In this document: positions 10,923 through 23,480 of the stretch, piece after piece | Layout of the letters: every line of letters starts with the position of its first letter | Numbering within the stretch: position 1 is the stretch's first letter | From: Polytrichum commune | Lineage: Eukaryota; Streptophyta; Polytrichopsida; Polytrichales; Polytrichaceae | Assembly: GCA_950295325.1 (NCBI GenBank) | Contig: OX485804.1 | Span: forward strand, 41,044,001-41,108,000 | Reading direction: 5' to 3' | DNA length: 64,000 nt | The notes under the pieces: model-generated | The model's database searches: none | What the model was told of the DNA's origin: nothing | Seen by the model: only the letters and a program-made list of their open reading frames with translations | Made by a program: the position numbers and the translations under genes

Positions 10923-13900
10923 TTAGCACTTTTGTGAACCGTGCGCTGACCAGCACTTGCCTGCATCCTTGGGGACAGCCCATGAGCAAAATTCTTCGAT
11001 ATTCAGTGAATCAACACCTCTAATCAACCTAAACCATCCTCCTTCACCCCAGTACGTTCCCTGCCATGTTACCAAAAACATATTCATCAGGACCATGTGG
11101 CCAGTGGTATAAAGTATTCACCAAGAGAAGAAGTTGCAATGGACTTTGAAAAGGTCCCGACTGCACCACCCGTTAATTTTAACCACATCACAAATTGCCA
11201 GAGGCAAAATTATCATGTTAAACAAATCAGTATCGGAAATAACATCATATACTATCAAATAACTTTTCTGTAGGTTGTAATTTTATTGTATTCTCATATA
11301 CCGTATGACGTATTATGATAATATGTAGCAAATTGCTATGTAAAACTTGATATACTGTAGCATAATCAAGTTATACACCACTACACTGTTTACTGTTGTA
11401 TTTAGTGTTGCTTACTATTTGCAGTTACGTAGAGCTACAATGCTTTACTGAGAATGTAAGTTTTTACTAAGTCATTTGTATTCTATATTGTCCAAACAAC
11501 CTACTTGACCTATGTTGGTAAGAAATGAAATCTATAGAAAAAATTAGAGCATTGTGCAATTCCAAATACTAAATGACACTAAATAAATGGTGTAGATTTA
11601 ATTTCATAACAATCTCACATTTGGAAGTTGGTGATGCAATGTTATAGAGTGCTAGGGAGATATGTTAGCTTAGCTTTTGCCTAACTGTAGTTGTATCATG
11701 GTCACACTGACAATTAAGTAGATAAAGAACTTGACTGCATTGATTATGTCATACCAGTATGCCAGGGCAAATGATCTAAATAGCATCTGTAAGTGCGATA
11801 AGAACATGATTTCCTGGCCTGCTTATGAGAATGTGATGAATATCCAAGAATTCAATAGAAATGAAAAAGGACAAAAAAAATTTGAGTGCAATATCTTACC
11901 CAAGAATTGCGAATGATCCAGTACTTAACGCCATTCTCTTCACCCCAACCCGCGACACTCACAACATGGTCATGATGTGCTGGGTCACTGCAGAAGTCCA
12001 TACCCGGACAATGTCATTCTTCTTTCTTACTAAATTTCATACAAGCTCCGAGTTTCTAGGGTAAAACATGCTCTCGAGTAAATGCAGAAGAACCCTCTGA
12101 ATGCTATCCCATCCTCGTTATTGAGACTCTCTTTGCAAGGACATCTCATAATGCAAGTGACCACTGTCTTAACATTGATATATGCCCTTCTAGGTTTAAT
12201 ATCTTTTCAATGCTAACAATTTATTCAACGTTGATTCAACTCATAATTCAACCTTTAGGCTCTGCAACAATAAAATATAGATACAAAAGATTAAAAGTGC
12301 AACCATGTGTTTGGTAGGCATTGAGTCAATGGTACAGTTTGGTGGGATTGAATCAATGTGAAATCAGTGGTGGTTTATGTATTTACAGGTTGTGATGGAT
12401 AGTAGGTCACACATACGTGTTAATAAGAATGCCGCCAGTGTAGAAGTGAAGTAGTGTTGAGTCAATGGAGCATGATATTGGGCCCCTCTCGTAAATCTCA
12501 GCCATCTGTCATGCACATTATACAACTGAGTCAGTAATAATTAAGGTGAGCAGGCCTAACTCAGTTACTTATTTTAATCAGACACTGATATTTGAGTGGT
12601 GTGTGGTTAGGTGTAAATCTGTACATCTAAAGGGTGGATACCAAAAAGATGTTTGTTATAAAAAGATTGGACTACAGTGTCAACATTTGTATACTATACT
12701 AGGTTCAATAGTCACCATAATTGGTGGGACCTGTATGATCATTAACAAAGAAAGATAATCTTCACTTCAAATGATGAATAAGGTTTTCATACGAGTTCCA
12801 AAATTTAAGGGGTTCATATGAGTTCCGAAAATTATGGAGTTCATATGTGTTCCGAAAATGGTAACAGCCTTTGTTTGGGTTTGCTAATTAACTCATACTT
12901 ATTGCATGTTTACCCAATATTTTAGAAGAATTGGGTGCAAAGCTAAACATATCCATTTGAGGCCCACTTCAGAAGCCATACATCGACTTCTCAAAAAGAA
13001 ACAAGAATTTATTTTGAGGTAAGAAAGTGGAAATTGCATACCATGTTGAGTTCACCACTGATTCGGCCATATTCTGAAACCCAGTGACGAGGATATTCAG
13101 TTACAGGAGTGCAAGTTTCAAGATTTCCAGCGGGTGGAACACAATTGCGACAAATGTTAATTGGTGTGCACTCGTCATCCACTGCCTTGTAAAGCTGCCA
13201 GGTTGAAAAATAAGATGTGAGTGCTGACTTCTATTATAACATTTTGTAATAGCCTATTTAGGTTCCGGCACAAATGGAACAAGTTTTAGATAATCTGGAT
13301 ATCATAAGAATGAGACCATCATCTTCAATTGAAATCTGGGTAGATGGGAGAAGGCTTTGTGTCTGAAGAATATAGCCAACATTGGGGTGTCGACAAATGA
13401 GTGCTTGCTGCTTGTCAATGCTTGGCATTCATGCATGTAATAAAGGACATTGATTCCTGGAAATTTATCCTTGAAGCTAGAATAGAAAGAAAGAAAGTGT
13501 CCTCACATATGCTTAAGAATGCTATGATGTGTTAAGTTTGAAGCAAGCCAAAGAACACAACACCAACTCCTAATCCTCTTTTCCACCAAGAATTCACCAG
13601 TTGGATTGACTTATGCACAGCTAAAATTTTCCTTGAGCTTAGCTAGAAATCAATGCGCTAGATAACCAGCACCTCCAAGTTCCACAAATTCCTGTCAACA
13701 ATTGAGAAAAATCAATAACTATGGCTTGGGGTGCTTAGAATAAGACGGTTGAATTTACCTGGCAAGTTTCTTCAGGCAGGCCTTGTTCATGCATGAATTG
13801 GTATGCACCCAATGGATCACCACCACGGCAACTACCAGCCATTTCAGTTGCACAGTTTAATAATCTGCATAGGCCAACATTTCACCCAGTTAGGAATTAA

Positions 13901-16771
13901 TCGTCCACAATCAGATTGAAACAGTGAAAACCAACAGTTAATTATTTAAGATGTAGAATGATTTTCAATTGAGATCTGGATCAGCTGATAGGACCGACTG
14001 GCTCTTAAAGTCATTTACAGGTTATGTTGATCCAAGACATCATACAAGGATAACCATCCTTGCAAGTATCAAGGTTCAGACAAAACACACACACACACAT
14101 CCATCTATCTATCTATCTCTTTATATATATATATGTAACCAGTAAACCAAAAAACAAGTTAATGCAAAACTTTTATAGATACATAGTTCAAAACAATCAA
14201 AAGGAAGCAATCAAAACTAGAAGGATATAGAAGGAACTTTTTCACACGTGTGGCAATGGTGGCAAGCATCTTTAGCATGTGTACAAAGACCTTAATTCCA
14301 ACAACAGGAAATCAGGAGAAATAAAACAAAACCCTGAAGGTTTTGAAAAACAAAAGCCAAAAGCTTAATTGATTGAGAAAGCATGCTATGTTTTGCTGGG
14401 AGGGCTTTGATTAGCTCCTTCTTCATATAAGAAATATATGTAGAAAAGGAGCACTCCAAAGAAAGAAGCACAATCAAACACATCACAGGGAAACTGCAAG
14501 ATGTGTAAAATACAGCACAAATTGCTCTTCACAACATATCATCCTTCTCCCATATTCCTGACCAAGATCTGCTTCTGAAGAAACAAAATGTCTGAACCTT
14601 ATAGCCTAACATGAAAAATGCAGATTTTGTAATCTGATAAGAGACATACACTTGCACAGAATACTGAATATCAGGCCATTGAGCTTTGCGGACAATTTTG
14701 TGACGGTCAGCCAGAGAACTCAGAGCAGCATGTGCCCAGCACGATCCTGCGACACAGCCCACATCAGATTTGCATACAAGTGACATACTTATGGTCGTTC
14801 ATTGATACCTGAATAGGGGCTCCCAATTTGAGATGTTTTAAAATATAAAAACGTGGGCACTTTAGGGGAGGAATTACCAGTTGCAAGTGAACTTAAACAG
14901 ACATATGAATAGTTGTCCATAGTGAGTAGGGAAAATGACTTCCAAGTTGCTTATTCACTTCTACTTTTGTCATGATGTGGACCGCTAGTTTTTCCTCCTT
15001 TTGCTAAATCTTTTAGGCATGGAGAGGGGTACTACCTAGTGCTGATGAATCAAGTTGATATAGAGGACCCAGCTTGAATGGAATCGACAAATCAAAACAT
15101 ACATGTACAAACACCCATAACATTCATATAGCACTTTTGAAATTCAAAGCAACAAAGGGAGGTTGAGTTTGGTACCACAATAAACAGGGATATGCTGATT
15201 TAGCTCCCGTGTTGCATAGCTTGTCCCTGTCACCATCATAAAAACAGATTTAGAAAAACTGACAAGCATAGAGGAATCTGCTCCGTTCCCAATTCCTATA
15301 TATGGAAGGAGGGATGATGTTCCAATTTTCAAACCAGTAGAAATTTAGTCAGGGGAATCAGACTATACCGTTTACATTGCGCCAATCCCAGGCTGTGGGC
15401 AACTGATTCAGGTCCAAGTATTCATGTGGCCGCTTCGATAAGACCTTCTCCTCCACTGTCACATGCACACCCACGAAACATGTGAGCACCATGGATGCCA
15501 TTCAAAAAATGCTCACTTCCTAATTTATTAGGGGGGGAGTTCCTTGAACGAAGGCAGGATCCCAGGTGGCAACTATTTGTAGCACCCGCAGGGGCTGCAA
15601 CTTTATAACCTCGTTTGGAGTTGTTAATTTTTTTTTTATGAACCATTGATTTGCAGCTGCTTTCCTATTTAAAACATTTTTTAGACTATTAATTCTAAGG
15701 AAAACTTACAGTTCTTTCTAGATGTGAAAATAGGTACTCAGGAGATCTGGATAATAGTGACCCCTGCTTAGAAGCATTGTTTCTAAGTAGTTCTGTAAAC
15801 ATTGATTTGACAATGTAACCTTCTATAATTTAAACACAACTGTTATCAATGGATTCCTCTCTCTCAAAATTCAATTCCCTCATCTTTTAAGAGCATGCTC
15901 TTCCTCTTTGTAAAGTAACAAAATGATCAATTCATGAAAGTAAATTCCTACTAGGAGGTCTGGATCATGGTGACCCTTGCTTTGGAAAATTGCTTCTAAG
16001 TAGTTCTAAAAACATTGACATTTAAAAGTGTAAGTCTTTTCTAAATTCAGACACCAATGGGGTATCTATGGATTCCTCTCTCTCTCTCTCTCTCTCTCAA
16101 TGCCCTGATTCTTCTAAGCATGGTGCTCCCCTTTGTCAAATAACAAAAGATCAATTCATTAGAAGGATACTAAGAAGTGATTTTGGAATAGCTCCAATCT
16201 TCCGGAGTGTGCACTAATTTCGATTGAAGGGTGGGTTGTTATGAGGACTTTAGGGCCACCTTTCATGTCATCTATTCGTTGATATGGGTGACAGGCCTCG
16301 AAGTGGTTCCATAAACGTTGCAAGTGTAAACCTTTTCTAATTCAGACACGAAGGGCATCAATAGATTCCTCTGTTTCAATGCCTTGGTCGTTTCAAGCAT
16401 GCTGCCCCTCTTTGTGGTAATGACAATTGATCAATTCATTAGAAGCATAAGAAGTGATCTAGGAGCAGCTGTGCTCTTCCAAATGTGCACTAATTTCCAT
16501 TTAAGGGTAGGTTGTGAGGAATTTGGGTGTTACCTTTCATGTCGATGTATTCATTGATGCGGGTGATAGGGCGGGAGGAGGGCGATCCTTTGATAGCCCA
16601 TGCAGATCCCTGCAGGCCAGTGCCTGTTTCAGCTACCAATTTGGCACATGTCAGCAGCCATGCGGATACAGCGCCTGAAGATTTGCCGTCCAGCATGACC
16701 AGCGCCAGCCATAGCAGCACCGCTCCCCCCACCACTCCCACCGCTATCCGTCTCTGCACTTTGCCCCCCAT
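10923..16771 (-). CDS. Cathepsin Z/X-like papain-family cysteine carboxypeptidase (9 exons, complete)
   Basis: Exons in transcription order: 16771-16534, 15455-15369, 15226-15176, 14746-14650, 13864-13759, 13194-13042, 12505-12417, 11987-11900, 11060-10923. All borders are GT-AG and all phases join, giving 348 residues. Residues 9-27 are a hydrophobic signal/anchor. The prosegment reaches [14 protein letters not shown], and the mature enzyme starts near [12 protein letters not shown] (about residue 97). [15 protein letters not shown] (117-131) has the catalytic Cys128 preceded by the HIP mini-loop (120-122), the signature that gives cathepsin X its carboxypeptidase action. Later landmarks are [40 protein letters not shown], catalytic His281 in [10 protein letters not shown] and Asn301 in RNSWG, then a short C-terminus ([10 protein letters not shown]). 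Length and order match animal cathepsin Z along the mature domain. It would act in vacuole/lysosome or be secreted, by family analogy. Intron 1 contains repeats. Confidence 0.93.
12560..12790 (+). repeat. Dispersed repeat R1, + orientation, inside a cathepsin intron
   Basis: Shared words with other copies: GACAC-GATATTTGAGTGGTG, TGTGGTTAGGTGTAAATCT, GGATACCAAAA, GTTCAATAGTCACCATAATT and GGTGGGACCTGTATGATC. Other copies: 24895-25085 (+), 28080-28250 (-), 32406-33010 (-), about 34090-34800 (-), 55620-55740 (+), 60010-60390 (-). No TIR or coding was identified, so the class is unknown. It overlaps the 5' edge of cathepsin intron 6 without touching an exon. Confidence 0.6.
14090..14134. repeat. 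Compound microsatellite in a cathepsin intron
   Basis: (CA)n, then (ATCT)n, then (TA)n in intron 4 of the cathepsin gene. Confidence 0.85.
15738..16575 (+). repeat. Three-copy repeat in cathepsin intron 1, last copies include an exon 1 segment
   Basis: Copies start near 15738, 15951 and 16298. Shared order: GGTCTGGAT-ATGGTGACCC (weaker in copy 3), TTCTAAGTAGTTCT, a TTCTAA-TT-AGACAC block, ATGGATTCCTCTCTCTC, AATGCC-T, AGCATG, CTCTTTGT, GATCAATTCATTAGAAG. Copies 2 and 3 continue into TGTGCACTAATTTC and CTTTCATGTC, which in copy 3 is the end of exon 1 with its splice donor. So the duplicated unit spans the exon/intron border. (CT)n tracts occur at 16076-16099. Confidence 0.75.
16261..16295 (-). 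pseudogene. Broken copy of the 3' end of cathepsin exon 1
   Basis: On the minus strand this reads like the exon 1 end at 16535-16570 ([12 protein letters not shown]). The copy gives PVTHINE and then a stop codon. A GT follows the AAAG at its edge, so a donor-like site is kept. It lies inside intron 1 and would truncate the protein if spliced in. Confidence 0.65.
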
Positions 16772-16814
16772 TCTTCTTCCTTTCCTATGGGCTCTTCACT
16801 TGGTTGGCCTCAAG

Positions 16815-17850
16815 TTAAAATGAGTTGAATCAGCCAAACCTTTTCCCCTGCATTTACAAATCCCTGTACATTGACAAGCAAACCACAATCCCAACATCAA
16901 CAATAACAACCACCATAAGATTGCATTAAACTACCAAACAACTCTACATACCTCACGCAATTCGCAACCACATAGAAACAGGATGACTCAAACCCCCACC
17001 AACCCACATCCAAATAGGCTTCAAACTCACACGCCAAAATTCCTATTTCCGCCTCACTTCCTCAGCCTACAGAAAAAATAACTTGGAAGAATCAGAGATT
17101 GAATCAGTCAAACCCCCATGCATTTACAAAACCCTGTATATTAGCACCCACCCCATATACCCAAAATCAACAAGAAGCACCACAGGACCACTTAAAATTA
17201 CCAAAAATCCTCCACAAATGACACACACACATACCTCACACAGTTCGCAAGCAACCACAAACAAAACAGTATGAAAATGCCCACCACCAACCCCAGAATG
17301 AAATTGCACAATTCCTCAGTGTGAAGTAAAAATGCATTGAATCGGACTGAGAGAATCAGCCACCCTTTTTCCCCACCTACGTTTGCAAAACCCACCTGTA
17401 CATTTGACACCATGGGTTTGATTCCCAAAATCAACAAGTAGCACCATAAGATTGCATTCAACTACCAAAAAACTCCACATGCCTCACACAATTCACAAAA
17501 CAACCACACAGAAGCTGGATGAGAGCACACCAACCCACACCAAATTATTAAGTAGCCTTCAAACTCTGTCACTCGCCAAATTTCCTATTGCCTCCTCACT
17601 TCCTCGGCCGAAACTAAAAATGCATTAAATCAGATAGACAGACAGACAAACAGACAGAGGATCAACCAACCTTTTTCCCCTGCTTTTACAAAACCGTGTA
17701 CAATCATACCCATCCACATTCATTCCCAAAATCACCAAGAAGCACCAACACACACGATCAAACTACGAAAAACTCCACACAACTAACTCGCAACCACACC
17801 AAATTATTTAGTCGCCTTCAAACTCCCTCGCTCGCCGCTCGCCTACTTTG
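16815..17850. repeat. Four tandem copies of a unit of about 265-300 bp upstream of the cathepsin start
   Basis: Each unit has, on the + strand, AAAAATGCATTGAATC (or variant), CAGCCAA-C, CCCCTGCATTTACAAA-CC, TGTACATT, CCCAAAATCAACAA-AAGCACCA, a TCAACTACCAAAAAACTCC block, CCTCACACAATTCGCAA, CCACA, and in three units CCTTCAAACTC-CTCGCC and CCTCACTTCCTC. The ACTACCAAA block falls near 16930, 17197, 17461 and 17761, so the period is about 265, 265 and 300 bp. It occupies the promoter/5' leader zone of the minus-strand gene. The + strand is C/A-rich and poor in G. Confidence 0.78.
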
Positions 17851-18425
17851 ACGACAAAAGATTCCCAAGGCGAGCCATGGGAGGAATTGACATGCAGACA
17901 GAGAGCTTACTTGCACAAAACTGGGCACGTTAATTCCCGAAGGAAACACGAGAGGACGAGCAATTATGAGACCTTCGCACGCCACGCAACTTAAGCTTAA
18001 TAACACTGCACACGCAAGAACTCCGCTCCCAGATTCTTCTTCTTCTTCTTCTTCTCCTTCTTGTGCGCCCTTCGTTAGTACTTACAGTAAGCTAGTGAGT
18101 CGTGGGCGGCTGCAAAGGTTCTCCTTCCTCGTTATGATGCAGTGGGACCCTTGTACAACAATCATAAAGATCTCTCACTCACTCTCTCTGGAGTCTGTAT
18201 CTCTCTCTCATCAGAGGAGGCTCTTCCGTCACGAGGCGCTTGGAGATGCAATTTTCGTCCATTGCGTGCGCCGCTTTCTGTGGATAGATCCGAGGAGAAT
18301 TTCACAATTGGGTTTCACCGAATTGTTTGTATTTTCCTTGGCATCTACTTGCCTCCGGAATGACCTCACATGACTCCGACTCTTGCGTCATGCGCAACGA
18401 CAGGCATTCCCTCTTTCTTTTCATC
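17851..18425. promoter_or_regulatory. Probable 5' leader/promoter zone of the cathepsin gene
   Basis: Higher GC than its surroundings, with a CTT microsatellite (18035-18060) and CT-rich tracts of the kind common around plant transcription starts. An open frame at 17966-18373 (+) is low-complexity and shows no domain. I infer a transcription-start region for the minus-strand cathepsin gene, or for an unseen gene; no TATA box was pinned down. Confidence 0.3.
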
Positions 18426-18429
18426 CATA

Positions 18430-18690
18430 TGCTTTTGATGTACGTTCATCCGTTTACGTATAGAAGGGCCGTTTTTATTGAATACATAGTATACTATGAA
18501 AATGGTGGGTTATGGATGTGGTTCATCCGGACCGCTATCAATTGATCGTCCTACCAAAAGCAATGGAGCTCTTAATGGGGGGGGCCGTTCATTTAGAAGA
18601 CGGGTGTAGATGAATGGGTTGGGCTTGTTGTAGAATGTACACGAGCAACGGGTATCTTCATCCATTGGTGACTTGTATTGCTGATTCTTG
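18430..18690 (+). repeat. Dispersed repeat, related blocks at 19845-20035 and 21695-21895
   Basis: GATGAATGGGTTGGGCTTG, ACACGAGCA-CGGGTATCTTC and ATCCATTGGTGACTTGTAT recur in altered form as GAATGGGTTGAGCTT and ATTTATTGGTGACC near 19955-20035, and as CGAGTAATGGGTGTCCTCATG near 21845. Divergent; no coding. Confidence 0.45.
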
Positions 18691-18699
18691 CTTATGTCA

Positions 18700-19840
18700 T
18701 AGGGCATTTTGATAATAAAACAAGGTGCTACGCACGTTGTAAGGCTCTGTTCATTGGATGAATTGATGATTGGTTGAAAGTTGTTGACTGTTGTAGCTCT
18801 CTTTGTTTATAGCTCTTCCCATGCCTTATTTTCAGAGTGGGAGTGCTAACTTAGGTTCTAAATAGCTCTATCTAGGTTCTTACAAGAATTTCTAGTTATT
18901 TGAATTTATGTTAGTTTCATTCATGTTAGTTATTTGGTTCGCACATTCATTTGTATACATTCATTCATGAACAAACGTATGGGTGAGAACATAGGCAAAC
19001 CAAGACCTTTGCTCTAGGGCCGAGCCAATAAAGTACATGCAAGAGCTACCTCCTTATCACTGAATGTGCATACACATGTTGCACTATTGTTCTCCCTCTT
19101 TAGTATGACACGTTTGGGAAACACAAAAAACATCGTATTATTGAGGTGTTGTCTTCTCAGTAATATGACAAATGGCATAAAGTTGTCGTATTGTTGAGGG
19201 AATACGAAAACATAAGTAATATGAGCTTAAAATATATACAACGAGTATTAAAATATATTAAAATATTGACGGTATGAAATAATAACTCATAGCATCAAAC
19301 AAATACAAATTCTCTCAAAAAATCTTGAAATAGGAGTCCAAAGATCTTTGGTGTTGCCTACCCAAGTTAGCAACTACCATCTTATCTAAATCCTTATTAA
19401 CTTTTGGAAACTAATAATTTCATTAACACCAAAATATAAAGAGTTCTATAATAAGAAACTAGACAATAATGATGCATGACGTTTAGCATCAAGGTACTGG
19501 TGATGCTATATCACCCATGTACAATGCAACATACTAGGTAGGATGCCACTCTAACCCTAACCATGTCCATTCTACACTAGTAACCCTAATTATCATTAAG
19601 CTCCCAATGATAAGTGAAATTCCCAAGTAGTTCCCAAGTGAAAATGGATGCATGTAAGATGTACATAACATAGATGAAAGAAATTTTAACAATAACTACC
19701 TCTTTGATATGACAAAATGGAGATTCGAAATGATGCATTATCAAGTATCATAGTCGTACAAAAGAGGGAGTTTTGAACTAAAAAGTTTGGTCTCACAAAA
19801 ATGCAGTATCGAGGTTGTCGTACTAACGAGGTTAGGTGGT
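18700..19840. other. Non-coding, AT-rich
   Basis: No gene. Short motifs such as TCGTATTATTGAGG and GTCGTACTAACGAGG recur near 19135, 19190 and 19818, hinting at a decayed element, but no TIR pair could be defined. Confidence 0.4.
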
Positions 19841-20039
19841 TGTGGTTGTGGTTGTGATTGTGGTTAAACCATGAACAATCAATCTAGTGTAAAGAGCATT
19901 ATTGAGTAGCCACAATCTCTAATGGGTCATTGATTTAGGAGAGGGGCCTTATTGAATGGGTTGAGCTTATACACACATGTCCAATATCTTCCACAACTTG
20001 AGCAGCACATGTCTTCATTTATTGGTGACCTTTCATCCA

Positions 20040-21250
20040 TGTTCTAACACAACACACATCCCCCATCCCTTCCCCCCCCCCCCCCCCCTTCACACTCCAA
20101 AAAATTTATGCACACTCAATAAGCTTGTCAAACTTGGAGCTACCCCCCCCCCCCCCCCAAAAAAAAAATTAAAAAAATTAAAATCGCACACACCACCACC
20201 CCTTTTGGCACACCAAAATCCTCACACAAGACCCACATATCACACCCATCAGATACCTCAAACCCTACACCTACCAACTCACAATCACAATGTTGCCCTA
20301 ATATCCATACGTAGCAAAGTGGATCAATACTCCACTCCCCCCTCTTCAAGCACTTTTGGTCATCACTCCAATGCACATATGCACAAATCACACAAACCCT
20401 CAAACTATAATATGGTCAATACATGGGCAACCAAAGAAAACACATCATCTAGCCCACCCAATTCCCCTCCCCCCTTTGCAACCTATGCCCACTATAAGAA
20501 AATGAGACATGTACACCACATGCCTTCATCTCCTTCCCATGTGCACAAACACCACCCTCAATAACATCCGCACCACCCGACACAACAAAGTAGTATGGCA
20601 AATACACAAGCTACTCCTCTCCTACTCCTCAACAAGAGACACACTCCGAATGAATGCAGACACCAACCTAGGAAGCCCCCTAGAAAACACAATCCCCACA
20701 TGGATGTATCAATGCTTTTGCACTGTAAAACCATGCCAATGCATGAACAAACTCAAATATGACATCCTTATAATCACCACCACCTCCCCATAAATAACCA
20801 AATGCTATACCACCCCAAAACTCAAGCATCTAGTTCATTGAATTCATGTTCTACCAAGATCGCGACACTACCACTACCGCTATAAAAAAATTAAAAAAAA
20901 ATTAAAAAAATTAAAAAAACCTCAAAGACCAACCCCTAGTTGACACACTAGAAGATGCCGGATGGTATGTAACACTCACTATCCTCACAATAAGCATACA
21001 AAGAGGCTTCCACACAAACCAACCACTTCGAACAATGCTACATCCCTCTAATGCCCATACAAGCATGCATGCAACAAATTCACATGATTGCTATCAAATA
21101 CCTCACCGTGCTCATGCTCAACAAACACAATTCGGAAAACCACCACCAGCCAATACTCACCACCTAAGCCAACACCAAAACACCAAAACCACACACACAA
21201 CAAAACCTCAAGAGTGAACCTTGCAAATGATGAACTCCAAACCCAATCAA
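20040..21250. other. Strongly G-poor strand with poly-C tracts
   Basis: About 1.2 kb in which the + strand is mainly C, A and T, including C runs at 20074-20090 and 20145-20158. Open frames here are Pro/Thr/His/Asn-rich, reflecting composition rather than selection. Blocks of AAAAAAATTAAAA occur at 20160-20180 and 20883-20920. No gene recognised. Confidence 0.6.
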
Positions 21251-21259
21251 CTAGCTCAA

Positions 21260-23470
21260 ATTAAGGGATAGCACAACCACATGGAGACACCCCTAAGAAT
21301 CGAGCCCAACTCAAATTGCAAGTTAAGACACCATGCCCTCGTAACACCCACCCTTGAGATGCACAACACTATTCAATCAAAACCCATATTTACCCCCAAT
21401 GGTCCTACATTGCCCCCTGTCATTGGTTACTAATAGGGACCATCTCCAATAATAGGTAGTAGCACTTGTCCCATAACCCTACTTAATCAACGCACTTCAA
21501 GTTCACAAATGAGCTCGCAGGTATAATCAAGGTGAAGTGTCCCTCGCTCATGCCAGCCCCAGAGGTTGGCATCGTCTCTCTCACTCTCTCTCTCCATGTT
21601 CTCACTTATGAAGTGGACACTTTTAATATAAAACACATGCAAAAAATTGCTTCCTTATGATCACTTGTGCATACAAAGGTTACACTACAAAGGTTTTTGT
21701 GGTCGTGGTTTACCCATGGACAATCATTCTTATCAAGAGCATGGTCATATGGCCACAAGGCTTCAATGAGGGCCATTGGCTTGAAAGTAGGACCTACATA
21801 CATGGGCTCGGTCATACGATGCCCGTTTAGCATATTGGATTGCTCGAGTAATGGGTGTCCTCATGCATTGTCAAACTTGTATCAAGGTTCCCTCTTATCA
21901 TGAAGTGGCTAGTTTATATATTAAAGCACATGCAAGAGGGTTATTCCGCATGATTGAGCGCACGTAGAGGGTTTCAAGCCTATGTAGACACAATTACAAG
22001 TTTTTACGATGGTCTTAAGACACCCACTTAAGGTAGATGAGGTTAATTTTATTAGCTTTTTTAATTGGACATCTATTCATGGTTATCAATCAGCGGTACA
22101 ATCGTTTTAATTAGGTAGGTGAGTAATACATGGTGATTTAGTTGTTGCTTTGGTGATATTTGGGTTAGTCGTTTTTTGCAAAAGTCAAACTACACCAACC
22201 ATCCTTCATAATGACACGCTTGATTTTTGTGTCTGAGGTGGGCAAATTAGGATGCGGCATGTGGCTGTGAGGTGCTGACCAACTTGTATTGTGGGTACTC
22301 TATAGCGAAAAAAACTATTCGGCAACATTTCATCCTACATGTGACCACTTTAAAGACACGACACGACACAACCAATATTGGTGTTAAACTTGGTTTCCAT
22401 TGCCAAATGACCCATGTAGAATCTGCCATTGATGTTGTCCACTATGGTCCACTCACACAACATTGAACGATGAAAGAGTTCCCCCCTATACTACCACATT
22501 GGGAAGTAGAGAATATCCGATTCTTGAGCCTAGATCAACACCTTCCTCAACTCCGATTTCAACGATTTCAATTCCCTTGGTCTTAGTTCGCAATTGCTAA
22601 CCTACTCAAACTTCTAATGATCAAACCCATCGACTGGATAATTCCACAAAGTTGGAGGTGTCCACATTAACGTCATCTACCTCAGCGCATCGTCCATCCC
22701 TTGACCAATTTGGGGTTCCCATAGGCTTTAGGAGGGAGCCTTTGTTATTAACGCCTTCACCTCATCCAACCAAGAGCAAGCGGATGACGGGTTTCATCTA
22801 AGAAAACCTTGCCAACAACCCTTGGGAGGTTGCCCATTTCTCATAAAAGGCCCACCCAAAACCAATGACCTAGATGGGGCGGTATATGCCCATACAACCC
22901 CCATCTCGGTGGGAAGCAAGGCTTCCACAATCCACCACAATTATATTTTTCTTTCCCAAACACATTTGTAGTTTGCAGATCATTGTGTTTGAAGACATTG
23001 ATTCACAAACCACAATCTCCCATTCATTCGCAAACCGCAATTTCCCATTCATTCATGCCTTGGATACATTGTGGTTTAAAGTGATTATTGATCTTGCTCA
23101 TCCTTGACCTGTAATGTCATAATGGTTGGCTCCTCAACTTCCGTCATGGACGTTGGCTTTGAAGTTCTCTGACTTCAGTGCCACATTAGGGCCCTGGGCT
23201 AAATCCAAGGCTGGCACCACGCAGTTTTTTACAGTTGGGTTTTTCAGAGTTTTTAAGAAAAACCCAATCATCTAAAGTCCAGCAAAGTCCGGTTTTATTC
23301 GGTTTTATTGCAGATAAGTTGAGATTATAGGGCTAAGGGCCCAATCTTTGCCAATGATGATGCCGAGTGCCGAGTGTTGGAATAAAACCATGGTTTTATT
23401 CGTAGGAATCGGGTTTTTTTTGCATTAAAACCAAAATCCCCATGCATCGGCCATAAAAAGTTGGGTTTTT
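21260..23470. other. Non-coding, no gene recognised
   Basis: Several short open frames only. A local direct repeat, CACAATCTCCCATTCATTC then CGCAATTTCCCATTCATTC, lies at 23018-23055. Nothing else is supportable. Confidence 0.45.
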
Positions 23471-23480
23471 TCCACCCTTG

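Noticed and set aside
17966-18373. 135-codon open frame upstream of the cathepsin gene
   Set aside because: Low-complexity Ser run from a CTT microsatellite, no domain, and a position that better fits a 5' leader or promoter.
19977-20564. 195-codon Pro/His/Thr-rich open frame
   Set aside because: It results from the G-poor composition and poly-C tracts; no conserved motif and no matching splice structure.
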